From: Candidatus Saccharibacteria bacterium UBA6040
GTDB taxonomy: Bacteria > Patescibacteriota > Saccharimonadia > Saccharimonadales > Saccharimonadaceae
Assembly: GCA_002429245.1 (NCBI GenBank)
Contig: DIZA01000006.1
Location: 62,001-126,000, forward strand
Direction of reading: 5' to 3'
DNA length: 64,000 nucleotides
Shown: in pieces, positions 8,456 through 18,493 of the stretch
Layout of the letters: each line of letters starts with the position of its first letter
Numbering within the stretch: position 1 is the first letter of the stretch
Translations under genes and position numbers: made by a program
The notes under the pieces: generated by a model
The model's input: the letters and a program-made list of their open reading frames with translations, nothing else
Databases searched by the model: none
Told to the model about the DNA's origin: nothing

Positions 8456-10594
8456 CTACCAGGCGATGCCCTCGTATACCCAACCGTTACTTACTAGATT
8501 ATTTTTCTCTGAAACATTCGATGTGTAGAAATGGTATGCACCCTTTATGAGTCGGTAGATTGGCGTGTCTCCTGCTGATTGCCACGCAATACCTTCATAG
8601 CCCCAACCATTACCGAGCAGATTGCTTTTTTCCGTCACGCTTGATGTGTAGAAATGGTATGCACCCTTCGAAAGTCGATATACGGGATTACCACCAGCCG
8701 CACTTTGCCATGCAGTCCCTTCAAAAACCCATCCGGTATTTGCAATAGAAAGGGCTTCATCAACGTTAGCTGTAAAGAAGTGGTCGCTGCCATTATATAG
8801 GCGGTATATTGGTGTTGAAACACTCTGGATGTATCCCCATGCGATGCCCTCATACTTTGCGCCTCTATTGGTGATGGTTGCGGCTTCATTTAAATCCGTT
8901 GTATAGAAATGACTTCCGCTACTTGTGTAGAACCTGTAGGTCTGAGCAGTAGTTGCATCTGTATACCATGCGATACCCTCATATGTCCAACCAGACTGGA
9001 CGAGTCCATCTCGTTCACTTATTGCAGTCGTAAATAGGTGACCCTCAGAGTTACTGAGTCGGTAGACAGGGGTTAGTGAGGCTTGAGACGGAGCTTCCAG
9101 GAGGACGCCTTCATATTTCCAGGTGCCGGCACCTAATAGCGCATCGCGTTCAACAAGGTTGGTCGTATAAAGATGATCTTTACCGTTGTTCATTCGGTAG
9201 ACGTTAAGTTGCCCAGCAGCGGGTGTGGCTGTTTGTGCATATGCACTAGGGGTGTTAAATGCTACGCCTTCGTACGTGTACCCGTTTGATACGAGTGCAT
9301 CTTTTTCAACCGCACTCGTTGTAAGTAGATTACCTCGCGAACCGTACAGTCGGTAGACAGGGTATGTCGAGTTACTCGAAGCATCTGCTGGGTATGCGTA
9401 GAAAGCTACGCCCTCAAGTGTGTTTTGTGTATCCGCTACGAGGCTATCCTTTTCACTTTCACTTGCAGTATATATGTAGCGATCTGGTAGCTTTATGCGG
9501 TACACGGGAATGGTATCACTCTGAGGATTTGTATATGCGTAGAATGAGATATTCTCGTAAGAATACTTATTATTGATGACGGCCGCATCGCGCTCTTGGC
9601 TGCTGGCTGTTAGGAAGTCGGTGACATTGTTTGGATCGTATAATCTCCATACACAGGCAATCCCACTCAGCTGCGAGTCACATGCTGCCGGCCGGTAGTT
9701 GGGGCTTCCAAACCACTCCTTGAAGAACATGAAGAAGTTTCTGTTCCCGTATGAACCACAGGGGGCAGTTCCGGGATAGTTAGCCAGGGATCCATCATTT
9801 GGTGTATACGGTGTATAAATGTAGAGACTCAGTGTCGCGATATTTTCGATATTTACAGTTTTTGTTCCACAGGTTGGGTCTGTCGAATATTGAATTTGAT
9901 TTGTCCCAAGCGTGTAACGATAGTCGTTAATGTGGTTTTTGTAGTAATTTAGCTGCCACGCCGCCTTCATCACCTGCTTGTAGAATCCTGCCTGGGTTGT
10001 GTCACAATCAGCACTATAACTTGGACCACTGTCTGGGCAGGCATAACCCATAGCGTACTTATACTGTGTTTTTAGGGGCCAGTTATCCTGGGTGAGTGGA
10101 CCAACCGATTCTTTTCGTAGCATCACAAGAAGAACTTGCGGGTTAATACCGTACTGCTGGGCTGCATTATAGATAATTTGGGCCGCAGAGATCCCGCCAA
10201 CAAACGCACCACCCCCTTTTTCGTAAGAAGTTTCGCCCGTATCTGGGTTTTCATAATAATTATTGATACATGCGTATGGCGGGCCCGCCCATCCTTGCTG
10301 TTGGGCGTATTGTGCATCGGTAAGATTACCAACTCCCGACTCCGCCGTACCCCAGGTGTCACAATTGGGTATAAGTGTATTGAGGAAGTCTTGGATCTGC
10401 TGGGCACTCATAGAATCTTTGTTATAGAAGACACTGTCCTCTATGATCCTACCTGCATTAAAGTCGACGGTAGACAACGCCTCTGTATCGTGGTGAGTAA
10501 TTATCGAAGAGACTCCTATCGCAAGAGCCAAACTAGCTACAGAGAGTAGGGTGATAAACGCAGAGCGCTTCTTAAATAGTAAACGTGACGTCAT
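8456..10594 (-). CDS. Secreted lysozyme-like protein with nine DUF5648 repeats
   Basis: About 712 aa. The start at 10594 (MTSRLLF) is chosen because AAGGAAAG lies 6 nt upstream; an upstream in-frame ATG at 10651 would lie inside the neighbouring gene. A signal/anchor helix covers residues ~11-32. Residues ~60-305 form a domain with ISAAQIIYNAAQQYGINPQV, a glutamate in VMLRKES and KYAMGYACPDSG, resembling lysozyme-like wall-active domains of actinobacterial secreted proteins. Nine repeats of ~37 residues follow, each like VYRLSKGAYHFYTSSVTEK then GWxYEGIAW, the DUF5648 pattern. The repeats probably bind a surface ligand. Wall hydrolysis is inferred, not shown. Confidence 0.75.
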   Translation of the reverse strand: MTSRLLFKKRSAFITLLSVASLALAIGVSSIITHHDTEALSTVDFNAGRIIEDSVFYNKDSMSAQQIQDFLNTLIPNCDTWGTAESGVGNLTDAQYAQQQGWAGPPYACINNYYENPDTGETSYEKGGGAFVGGISAAQIIYNAAQQYGINPQVLLVMLRKESVGPLTQDNWPLKTQYKYAMGYACPDSGPSYSADCDTTQAGFYKQVMKAAWQLNYYKNHINDYRYTLGTNQIQYSTDPTCGTKTVNIENIATLSLYIYTPYTPNDGSLANYPGTAPCGSYGNRNFFMFFKEWFGSPNYRPAACDSQLSGIACVWRLYDPNNVTDFLTASSQERDAAVINNKYSYENISFYAYTNPQSDTIPVYRIKLPDRYIYTASESEKDSLVADTQNTLEGVAFYAYPADASSNSTYPVYRLYGSRGNLLTTSAVEKDALVSNGYTYEGVAFNTPSAYAQTATPAAGQLNVYRMNNGKDHLYTTNLVERDALLGAGTWKYEGVLLEAPSQASLTPVYRLSNSEGHLFTTAISERDGLVQSGWTYEGIAWYTDATTAQTYRFYTSSGSHFYTTDLNEAATITNRGAKYEGIAWGYIQSVSTPIYRLYNGSDHFFTANVDEALSIANTGWVFEGTAWQSAAGGNPVYRLSKGAYHFYTSSVTEKSNLLGNGWGYEGIAWQSAGDTPIYRLIKGAYHFYTSNVSEKNNLVSNGWVYEGIAW

Positions 10595-11129
10595 TGGACT
10601 TTCCTTGGGCCGTGCTAGAGGTGTAGTTAAGGCTGACGGTCCACGTACCACTCATTAGGTCGGCTGTCTTTATGGAAATGGTTTTGCAGTCAGTTGTTGA
10701 CGCATTCGGGAGTAGTTCGGTGGTCTTTGTTATGGTTTTACCATCTGGTCCAGTAAGTGTCGCGTAACAGCTACCGTCCGTAACTACGAGGTTGTTGATA
10801 CCGCCACGAATATAAAGCGTGTCTCCAGATACTTCAGCAGAAGCCTCCATTTGAGCAATTGTTTTCCCTGACTGCTCATCAATTTTCGCCGGTACTGGCG
10901 TATCTGTATTCGTTGGTGTTTCTTTGCTTTGGGGGTCTTGCGTTGGTTGAGACTCGGTCGTAGGGGTAGTGGGGCTTGCGGTTTTTATTGATGGGGTCGA
11001 ATGGACGGCTTGGTGAGCATGCACATAGAAAACACCCAGGCCAGCCAGGGCTAAAACAATAAGAATTACAAAGATAATGGCGTATCTTTTCTTGAGTTTT
11101 TTCTGAGTTTTGTTTCTATTTATTTTCAT
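10572..11129 (-). CDS. Single-pass membrane protein with extracellular beta domain
   Basis: A 185-aa protein when started at 11129 (MKINRNK); an in-frame ATG at 11204 would add a hydrophobic stretch that overlaps the likely promoter. A basic N-terminus is followed by one membrane helix (~residues 15-37), a Thr/Pro/Gln-rich linker, and a C-terminal domain of ~85 residues with two cysteines (SCYAT, TDCKT) likely to form an immunoglobulin-like sandwich. It overlaps the start of the DUF5648 protein by 23 nt, so the two are probably co-translated. Function is unknown; it may be an envelope partner of the DUF5648 protein. Confidence 0.6.
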   Translation of the reverse strand: MKINRNKTQKKLKKRYAIIFVILIVLALAGLGVFYVHAHQAVHSTPSIKTASPTTPTTESQPTQDPQSKETPTNTDTPVPAKIDEQSGKTIAQMEASAEVSGDTLYIRGGINNLVVTDGSCYATLTGPDGKTITKTTELLPNASTTDCKTISIKTADLMSGTWTVSLNYTSSTAQGKSNDVTFTI

Positions 11130-11237
11130 ACAAGGATAACTAGATAGTACCAGAAAGACGGCCATAACGCAAATGCTTACCTTGGTTGGTATGCTATAAT
11201 ACATTCACGAAGAAAGATTGAATTAATAGATATAGTC

Positions 11238-12239
11238 ATGGCAAAAAACAATCCCCTCATCTCTATCCTAGTGTGTAACTTTAATTACGATAGGTACATA
11301 CGTGAAACGCTTGATTCTATACGAGCCCAGGACTATAGAAATCTAGAAATCATTATTATTGATGACGGATCAGAAGACAACTCTGTGTCTGTGGTTAAAG
11401 AATACATGCACGAATACCCTGAAACCACGATCCATCTAAAAGCAAAAACGAAGAATGAAGGAGTATGTTACGCGCGAAACGATGCAATCGACCTCGCCAA
11501 GGGTGAGTATATTTTATTTCTTGATAGTGATGACACGATACCAAGTGGCTATGTATCATCTATGTACAAAACCTCTGCCGAACAAAACGCCGATGTTGTC
11601 TATGGTGACGTCAGAAAGTTTGGTGACGAGACTGGCGAAACCGACTATCCGGAATTTATTAGAGAAAAGTTGCTTTTATATAACTTTGTAAATATCTCGA
11701 GTCTCGTAAAGAAGGCAAGCCTTGGGGAACATAGGTTTGACGTAAAGCTCAACAAGAAAACACTTGAGGACTATGATTTCTGGCTTGGTCTAGCGCTTAA
11801 GGGGCTACATTTTGTAAAAGTAAAGGATGCGTACCTTAACTATAGGATTCAAGACAAGTCGCGTAATGAGAATTCCCTAACTCCAGACAAGAGGATCTTG
11901 CAGTTTATAGACATCTGGAAGTATAGTGTCAAAAAATATTCAGCGCTTTATGGCGGTGTAACATATGAAAACATTATCGAAGCTGAGCTTGAATATCGGG
12001 TTAAAGAGATTGGGCAAGAGCTGAGTGGACTAAATAAGGTTGTTCAACAAGAGCTATTGCCGGAGTTAAAAACGAGGGCTGACCATATTGCTCAACTTGA
12101 TGAGCGAATCGAAGAGGTAAAGAAGTTAAATGAAATCCTCGAAGAAACACTTGAGCATATACGGAACTCGCTTTCGCACCGCATCGGACAGGCGTTAAAA
12201 AAACCAGCCAGAATTATAAAAAAAGCTTTAAAAAAGTAA
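11238..12239 (+). CDS. GT2 glycosyltransferase with C-terminal coiled coil
   Basis: This 333-aa protein opens with a GT-A domain: ISILVCNFNYDRYIRETLDS, then IDDGSEDNS and FLDSDDTIPSG (DxD). The acceptor-side residues lie near LEDYDFWL. Residues ~250-310 are rich in heptad-like Leu/Glu/Lys and probably form a coiled coil, with a basic C-terminus that could bind membrane. An extended -10 box TGCTATAAT (TATAAT at 11195-11200) lies about 37 nt upstream, so this gene has a leader, unlike many neighbours. It is likely a glycan-assembly enzyme of the surrounding locus. Confidence 0.85.
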   Translation: MAKNNPLISILVCNFNYDRYIRETLDSIRAQDYRNLEIIIIDDGSEDNSVSVVKEYMHEYPETTIHLKAKTKNEGVCYARNDAIDLAKGEYILFLDSDDTIPSGYVSSMYKTSAEQNADVVYGDVRKFGDETGETDYPEFIREKLLLYNFVNISSLVKKASLGEHRFDVKLNKKTLEDYDFWLGLALKGLHFVKVKDAYLNYRIQDKSRNENSLTPDKRILQFIDIWKYSVKKYSALYGGVTYENIIEAELEYRVKEIGQELSGLNKVVQQELLPELKTRADHIAQLDERIEEVKKLNEILEETLEHIRNSLSHRIGQALKKPARIIKKALKK

Positions 12240-12318
12240 TCTACATTGAGCACAAAACTATCGATAGAATAGCTCTGTACTCTTATAAGACTTCACTAAT
12301 AATGGTAAAATACAAAGC

Positions 12319-14928
12319 GTGACTAATACACCTAAATCAGATGCTAAAGTATTAATTATTTCTTGGTCTCCGATTCCAACGCCGAAGTATCAAAAAATCG
12401 AGGGAAGTGGACAGCGCTTCTTTGGATTAGCGACAGGTTTACAGAAAAATGGAATCAAAGATATAACTATTGCCGTCGGGGGTATCTACCCGCTAGATGT
12501 TGACGAAGTTTCTGGAATTAAACTTTTCAATTACGATTTCAATGACGAGTTTGTAGAAAAGCTATCGCATTACGATACCGTAATTCTTAACTACGCCATA
12601 CACGGTGCTGCTTTCATAACTCAACATATACCAAAAACGACGCAGTTGATATTCGACGTCTACGGCCCGGCGTATATTGAAAGTCTCGCAAGGGACCCAG
12701 AAGATCTTGTAGGAACGTATATCGGTAACTTATCTGCAGTAAATGATATTTTCAACAAGATTTTACCAAGGGGCGACTATTTTCTTTATGCGAATGATGC
12801 ACAAGAAAAGTTTTATACGGGTGTTCTCGCGACATTGGGCATCATCAATCAATTTTCGTATAAAACGCAGCGTCTGCTAAAGGTTCCTTTTGGCATAGAT
12901 GTGCCTGATACAAAAAAAGTATATAAGAACCCTTATCTTGATTACGGCATTAAGTCCGATGATTTCGTACTCTTGTGGTTTGGGGGTTTGTACCCTTGGT
13001 TTGATATAACTAAGATATTAGACACGATCAAGGATGATAAAAGTAGAAAAATTAAGCTAGTCATTGTCGGTGGAAATAATCCGCAGAATCAACATCCAGA
13101 CTTTGTGAAGCATTATCAAAAAGTCGTGCAGTATGTGAATGATAACAAGCTAAAAGACAGTATTATCCTGATTGACTGGGTAGACTACGCAACGCGTCGG
13201 ATGTACTACGAGCATGCCAACGCTATCGTTAGTATGAATAGCGAAGGAAAAGAGAATCACTATTCTTGGCGCACAAGAGTAATGGACTATGTTGGAAGCA
13301 AGACCCCGTTAATAACAAATGGCGGTGATCCGTTGTCCGACGAGCTCTTAACGCTAGGCGCAGCCTTTCGAATAGATGAAACCAATAGCGTTGAGTCTCT
13401 CATTACCGACCTCGTGAAGAACAAGCAAATGCTAGCAGAGGCGAGCAAGAGAATGCAGGCACTTCAGCCTAAGTACTATTGGCAGACTGTCGCTAAAGTA
13501 CTTGCTGAAAAAATTAATAATCAGTCTAAGCCTTACGCCGAAGAGAGAGCTTTTCGATCAGAGAATAGCATCACTGCGACGTCAACCGTATCGGGAAATT
13601 CAGAAAGCGGTGGGTCAAGACGATCGATTACTGGAATGTCACGACTCGTTTTTCGAAAGGTACGGGAAAAGGGTCTTAAGACAACGTATACGATTATTAA
13701 ACACAAAGTCCGCAACAAGCTAGCTTTCGAGTATAGGAAACGAGTACCCAAGAAGGTCGTTCAAAATCCACGGATAGTTATCGTTTCAAATCAGCTAAAT
13801 AATACCGGCGCACCATTTGTCATTATGGATGTCGTCAGCCAACTAAAAGAGCAGTATCCAAAACTTGCAAAAAAGATCAAGTTCATCGCTTTCACACCCA
13901 TCGATGCAGCAAATGTATTGAAGCTAAATCAAAAGGGTATTGACGTTGAGGTATATACCAACAGAGAGTTACCTCTCGAGTTTAACCATGGCGATGTGGT
14001 TGTGTTCAATACGTTTGCCGTTTCTCGTACAACCATGTTCTCGGCTATCCATGCGATGAATGTAGGCAAGATTAAGAAGATCTTTTGGTATGGTCACGAG
14101 GCCGCCCCAGATAGTTTTGTTGAACACGACGTGCGCGATGTATTTACGAAGCTATTAAATGAGAACAAAGCTAAAATTTATGCCGTATCTGAGAAGACGA
14201 AAAACGAATACATACGCTTCTTTGGTACTTCAAAAAATGTAGAAAAAATGTTGTTCCGATTCCTATTCGATGAAGACAAGTTTAAGACGCGAGGTGAATC
14301 CGACTTTAACACACTACGATTTATATCTACGGGTAGCTTGATGGATATGAGAAAAGGACAGTACCCGGTTCTATATGCTTTTCTCGATTTCTACCACAAT
14401 CACTACAAGAAAAACCCCGAAGGCTATCGTAGATTCCACCTTAGTTTCATCGGTGCATTTGAAAAAAGTGACTTAAGTCTACGTGCGCCGTACCACATTC
14501 AGAACATATTGAAACAACTCCAAGTTTCTGCCGAAGGACTGGATGATAACTTCTCTCTTCTTCCTGGTATGTCACACGACGATGCACTGAAAGCTATAGC
14601 TGATGCTAACGTCACGATATGCTATTCGTTGCTTGAAGCAATGGGTATATTTGTCTATGAAGGCATGGCGACGGGCCACCCAATTATTCGTAATGACTCC
14701 GCGGGTCAAGAAGAACAACTTATCGAAGGAAAGAACGGAAATGGGTTCGCTGTTTCTAATAATGACTTTGCGGGACTTGTTGACGTTATCGAAAAGATGC
14801 TTAACAAGAAGACGACTTCAAATGCCGACTTTGTAGAAATGTCGAAGGTTTCACACAGGATTGCGAAGAAGGCAACAGGTGCTGAGTATCAGATTATCGA
14901 CGAGCTAAATGAGCTTTTTAAAAGCTAG
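12319..14928 (+). CDS. Two-domain GT4-type glycosyltransferase
   Basis: This 869-aa protein starts at GTG; TAAAAT at 12306-12311 ends 7 nt before it and there is no Shine-Dalgarno. The N-terminal half (to ~residue 400) is a GT-B transferase with VLLWFGGLYPWFDI and a late NSEGKENHYSWRTRVMDYVG, the donor-site arrangement of mycobacterial/actinobacterial GT4-like enzymes. The second half (~480-869) is another GT4 domain with FISTGSLMDMRKGQ and the E-x7-E region SLLEAMGIFVYEGMATGHP. The two catalytic units in one chain probably add successive sugars to the surface polymer. Confidence 0.82.
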   Translation: MTNTPKSDAKVLIISWSPIPTPKYQKIEGSGQRFFGLATGLQKNGIKDITIAVGGIYPLDVDEVSGIKLFNYDFNDEFVEKLSHYDTVILNYAIHGAAFITQHIPKTTQLIFDVYGPAYIESLARDPEDLVGTYIGNLSAVNDIFNKILPRGDYFLYANDAQEKFYTGVLATLGIINQFSYKTQRLLKVPFGIDVPDTKKVYKNPYLDYGIKSDDFVLLWFGGLYPWFDITKILDTIKDDKSRKIKLVIVGGNNPQNQHPDFVKHYQKVVQYVNDNKLKDSIILIDWVDYATRRMYYEHANAIVSMNSEGKENHYSWRTRVMDYVGSKTPLITNGGDPLSDELLTLGAAFRIDETNSVESLITDLVKNKQMLAEASKRMQALQPKYYWQTVAKVLAEKINNQSKPYAEERAFRSENSITATSTVSGNSESGGSRRSITGMSRLVFRKVREKGLKTTYTIIKHKVRNKLAFEYRKRVPKKVVQNPRIVIVSNQLNNTGAPFVIMDVVSQLKEQYPKLAKKIKFIAFTPIDAANVLKLNQKGIDVEVYTNRELPLEFNHGDVVVFNTFAVSRTTMFSAIHAMNVGKIKKIFWYGHEAAPDSFVEHDVRDVFTKLLNENKAKIYAVSEKTKNEYIRFFGTSKNVEKMLFRFLFDEDKFKTRGESDFNTLRFISTGSLMDMRKGQYPVLYAFLDFYHNHYKKNPEGYRRFHLSFIGAFEKSDLSLRAPYHIQNILKQLQVSAEGLDDNFSLLPGMSHDDALKAIADANVTICYSLLEAMGIFVYEGMATGHPIIRNDSAGQEEQLIEGKNGNGFAVSNNDFAGLVDVIEKMLNKKTTSNADFVEMSKVSHRIAKKATGAEYQIIDELNELFKS

Positions 14929-14930
14929 CT

Positions 14931-15782
14931 TTACTTTTGTAGGTATTCGCCGTACCCAGATTTCTTTAATGGTTCGGCAAGTTTGCTTAGTTGCTCTTTA
15001 GTGATAAAGCCCTCCTCGTAAGCAATCTCTTCAGGACTTCCGATAATCTGTCCGGTTCGCTTTTGTAGCACACGAACATAGTCAGTAGCTTCTGCCATTG
15101 AATCAATGGTTCCTGTATCAAGCCATACGTCACCTGTATCAAGAACGGTAACTTTTAGTTTGTTCTTTGCTAGGTAGGCCTCATTAATTGAAGTGATTTC
15201 AATCTCGCCACGTTCACTTGGTTTAACATTCTTTGCGATCTCAACGACGTCATTATCGTAGAAATAAAGACCCACGACAGCGTAGTCGGACTTAGGAGTT
15301 TTTGGCTTTTCTTCAATGGAAATAGCTTTCATGTTTTCGTCAAATTCAACGACACCGTAACGCTCCGGATCAGAGACTTGGTATGCGAAGACGATGCCAC
15401 CATCTGGATCGCCACATGTTTTGAGTGAGTCGCTGAGTTTGTGTCCGTGGAAGATGTTGTCTCCAAGAACTAAGGCAACTTTATCGCCACCGATAAACTC
15501 TTCACCGATGATAAATGCTTGCGCAAGTCCGTCGGGAGTCGGTTGTGCAGCGTAGGTAAGATTGATCCCCCACGCTGATCCGTCACCAAGAAGTCGTTGA
15601 AACTGAGACTGATCCTCTGGAGTGGTGATAATAAGAATGTCTTTGATACCTGCCGACATAAGCGTCGTCAGTGGGTAGTAGACCATTGGCTTGTCGTAAA
15701 TCGGAACGAGCTGTTTGCTAATTCCTTTAGTAATTGGCCAAAGCCGTGTGCCGGATCCACCGGCTAAAATGATACCTTTCAT
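14931..15782 (-). CDS. rmlA: Glucose-1-phosphate thymidylyltransferase
   Basis: This 283-aa protein has the length of RmlA. It shows GGSGTRLWPITKGISKQLVP (nucleotide loop and catalytic Lys), LGDNIFHGHKL, FAYQVSDPERYGVVEFDEN and DTGTIDSMAEA. It makes dTDP-glucose from dTTP and glucose-1-phosphate, the first step to dTDP-L-rhamnose. The ATG is preceded by GGGG at 5 nt spacing. It lies convergent with the two-domain GT gene (2 nt between their stops) and is separated from rmlB/rmlCD by an acyltransferase gene on the other strand. Confidence 0.95.
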   Translation of the reverse strand: MKGIILAGGSGTRLWPITKGISKQLVPIYDKPMVYYPLTTLMSAGIKDILIITTPEDQSQFQRLLGDGSAWGINLTYAAQPTPDGLAQAFIIGEEFIGGDKVALVLGDNIFHGHKLSDSLKTCGDPDGGIVFAYQVSDPERYGVVEFDENMKAISIEEKPKTPKSDYAVVGLYFYDNDVVEIAKNVKPSERGEIEITSINEAYLAKNKLKVTVLDTGDVWLDTGTIDSMAEATDYVRVLQKRTGQIIGSPEEIAYEEGFITKEQLSKLAEPLKKSGYGEYLQK

Positions 15783-15893
15783 ATATACCCCATACCTCGC
15801 ATCGAGCGTTACTCTAATTACATCATTATAGCAGACTAAGGTTTACGGACTTTATTTATAGAGTTATACTCTCCCATAGAATAAGGAAGTATC

Positions 15894-17024
15894 TTGGGTA
15901 AAAAATTACTGCAATCCAGCACCGTCCGTCGCGCTGCTAAAATCGACTCATTAACATCACTGCGATTTATCGCTGCGGCATTAGTTTTTACGTGGCACGC
16001 CCCCATACCTGATGCCAATGGGCTTCACGATCTACAGCTTGGGTACTTGGGTGTTGCTTTCTTTTACATACTGTCGGGTTTTATACTCACGTACGTTTAC
16101 TATCGGAATATTGTCGCTAGAAAATCCGGAAGCATAAAGAAGTTCTATATATCTAGGATTGCAAAATTATATCCAGTTCATGTCCTGACCTTTTTGGCCG
16201 CGCTTCCACTTACGATAATAACGATTCAGTCCGTCTTCGCGGAACACACAAAGGTAAAGGCCTTTTTGGCGGGTTTTTTTAACTTAACCCTCACACAGGC
16301 ATGGATACCAAAAAGTAGTGTTTACTTCTCATTTAATGGTGTTGCCTGGAGCATTTCTGTCGAAGCTTTTTTCTATTTGCTATTTCCAATTATAGTTCTC
16401 GTAATATACAGATACAGAAAGCGCTTCACGCTTAGGAATATTCTGCTTGCGATGTCCGGGATGTGGCTGTTATGTATGGTGCTTCTTTTGCCACAGGTAA
16501 GTCATATTGACGACTGGGTATTTTATATATTTCCATTAGCGCGGTTACCTGACTTTTTGATGGGCATATTTGTCGCTTTAATCTATATGGACTCGAACAA
16601 AAAGAAACCGTTTGGCATTAAACTTGGTGTGACGCATGCAACTATTGTTGAAGTGGCTAGTATCGTACTGGTTATCAGTGGTCTTTTTATAGGTACTTTG
16701 ATGCCACAGTCAGTCAGGTTCTCTATTTGGATGGTGCCCTCTTTAGCATTTGTCGTACTAGTATTCTCCTATCAGAAGGGCCTTGTCTCAAAGCTACTGA
16801 ATAACAGAGTCCTCATATTTTTAGGTGAGGCGAGCTTCTCGTTCTACATGGTCCACCAGCTTGTCATCCGATATGTACTACAACTAGGTATATCCTACTG
16901 GGGAGTAGTTTTACTTTCGTTTGTACTGTCGACCGTAGTTAGTGGTTTCTTGTATGTTATTTATGAAGAGCCGCTACGACTAAGGCTGAAGGCATTTTTT
17001 GAACGCAGACTTATTAAATTGTAA
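15894..17024 (+). CDS. Acyltransferase 3 family membrane O-acyltransferase
   Basis: This 376-aa protein has about ten membrane segments and the OafA/YrhL-type opening IDSLTSLRFIAAALVFTWH, in which the histidine is the conserved catalytic residue. A second hallmark is FNGVAWSISVEAFFYLLFP. Such enzymes add acetyl or other acyl groups to surface glycans, consistent with its position among rml and glycosyltransferase genes. It starts with TTG; AAGGAAG lies 6-7 nt upstream and fixes this start. Confidence 0.9.
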   Translation: MGKKLLQSSTVRRAAKIDSLTSLRFIAAALVFTWHAPIPDANGLHDLQLGYLGVAFFYILSGFILTYVYYRNIVARKSGSIKKFYISRIAKLYPVHVLTFLAALPLTIITIQSVFAEHTKVKAFLAGFFNLTLTQAWIPKSSVYFSFNGVAWSISVEAFFYLLFPIIVLVIYRYRKRFTLRNILLAMSGMWLLCMVLLLPQVSHIDDWVFYIFPLARLPDFLMGIFVALIYMDSNKKKPFGIKLGVTHATIVEVASIVLVISGLFIGTLMPQSVRFSIWMVPSLAFVVLVFSYQKGLVSKLLNNRVLIFLGEASFSFYMVHQLVIRYVLQLGISYWGVVLLSFVLSTVVSGFLYVIYEEPLRLRLKAFFERRLIKL

Positions 17025-17061
17025 GAAGTAGCAAGACCAACCTGTTAGTTAGCTCCTTTGA

Positions 17062-18483
17062 TTAATCAGACTGTTCGGTCAGGTAAGTATTAAGCGCCTT
17101 CTCCCAGCTACGAGGGCTAAAGCCTTCTTTCTTGATTTTTTCAAGACGTAGACTGCTTTGTTGCGGGCGAGGAGAGACGGTACTATCGCTTTTGAGTCGC
17201 TTTGCGATAAACTCGGCTGTGGTCTGTGCGCCAACTCGTTTTGGATCGTTACCTGTTGCTTCAAAGACGGCCTTAGCGAGGTCTCGCCAACTAACAACTG
17301 GACCGTCGTTTGAAAGGTTGTAGGTTCCAAACGGCACACCAGACTCGAGCAGGTGCTTGATGCCTTTTGCGATATCTTCGGTAAAGCTTGGACGACCAAA
17401 TTGGTCATCGACAACTGCTGGATCGACACCGTCTTTAGCGAGTTTTTCCATTGTTCTGACAAAGTTGTTGCCGTCACCGACGACCCATGAGGTACGGACG
17501 ATGTAGTGCTTTGGAACGGTCGCTACGGTGATGTCGCCTGCGGCTTTTGTTTGTCCGTAGACACCAAGTGGCGAGAAAGATTCGTCTTCTGTGTGGGTCT
17601 CTTGTGTACCGTCAAACACATAATCACTCGATACATGAATGAGTGTCAGGTTATTCTCGTTTGCAAGAAGAGCAAGTTCTTTTACTGCCGTTGCATTAGC
17701 TTTCCACGCATCAACTTTACCTTCTGGAGTTTCGGCAGCGTCCACCTTTGTGTAGGCGGCCGCATTAATAATCGTGCTGTATTGTCGCCAGTTACGATCG
17801 CCCCAAGTTGATGTATCCGAGATATCAAAAGTAGAACGATCAACAAATTCTGCGTCAGGGAATTCAATCTGCAGTGCTTTTCCAAGTTGTCCGTTTGCAC
17901 CCGTGACTAAAATCTTACGAGCTTTGATTGGCGTGACACCTGAAAGTTCTGGATGGACTTTATCTTTGTCTGATAGAACGGCATCCTTGAGGTTGATAGG
18001 CCACGTAATGTCCGAAACGGAGTCGGCAAGGTTCAAGAAGGCATAATCACCGTCAGCGGACCAATGGTCATTCACGAGGTAAGAGTACAATGTTTGGTCT
18101 TCAAGCACTTGGAACGCATTACCTACGCCACGGGGAACATAGACTGCCTTTGATGGATCAACTTCTAAGGTAAATACTTGACCAAAACTTTCACCCTCGC
18201 GCAGGTCAACCCAGGCGCCAAAAATTCGGCCAGTTCCTACAGAGACGTATTTATCCCAAGGTTCAGCATGGACACCACGTGTCACGCCGGCCTTTTCGTT
18301 GAAAGACATGTTGTTTTGGATTGGTCCAAAGTCGGGAAGTCCTTTTTCGACCATTTTGGCGCGTTGCCATTTCTCTTGAAACCAGCCACGGTTGTCACCG
18401 TTAACTGGAAGGTCTAGCCAGACAAGTCCTGGAATGTTGGTTGTATGTAGTTCGAGCGGTTTATTGAATAGCGTGTCAGACAT
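17062..18483 (-). CDS. rmlCD: Bifunctional dTDP-4-dehydrorhamnose 3,5-epimerase / reductase
   Basis: A 473-aa fusion. Residues ~1-185 are RmlC-like (cupin): RGWFQEKW, GVTRGVHAEPWDKY with the catalytic His, and SYLVNDHWS. Residues ~190-473 are RmlD (SDR): VTGANGQLGKAL, HVSSDYVFDG and the YGQTK active-site Tyr/Lys. Together they finish dTDP-L-rhamnose. The start at 18483 (MSDTLF) has GGGGG upstream at 5 nt; a longer reading frame would run into rmlB. In the RmlC part the usual PxGxAHGF reads PRGVGNAF, with Asn for His, which may be normal in fused versions. Such fusions are known in Bifidobacterium and other Gram-positives. Confidence 0.92.
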   Translation of the reverse strand: MSDTLFNKPLELHTTNIPGLVWLDLPVNGDNRGWFQEKWQRAKMVEKGLPDFGPIQNNMSFNEKAGVTRGVHAEPWDKYVSVGTGRIFGAWVDLREGESFGQVFTLEVDPSKAVYVPRGVGNAFQVLEDQTLYSYLVNDHWSADGDYAFLNLADSVSDITWPINLKDAVLSDKDKVHPELSGVTPIKARKILVTGANGQLGKALQIEFPDAEFVDRSTFDISDTSTWGDRNWRQYSTIINAAAYTKVDAAETPEGKVDAWKANATAVKELALLANENNLTLIHVSSDYVFDGTQETHTEDESFSPLGVYGQTKAAGDITVATVPKHYIVRTSWVVGDGNNFVRTMEKLAKDGVDPAVVDDQFGRPSFTEDIAKGIKHLLESGVPFGTYNLSNDGPVVSWRDLAKAVFEATGNDPKRVGAQTTAEFIAKRLKSDSTVSPRPQQSSLRLEKIKKEGFSPRSWEKALNTYLTEQSD

Positions 18484-18493
18484 TATAGCCCCC

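Noticed and set aside
8456..9700. Regular ~110-bp DNA periodicity that might suggest a CRISPR-like array
   Set aside because: The periodicity is coding: nine DUF5648 protein repeats with diverged DNA, and no short identical repeat/spacer structure.
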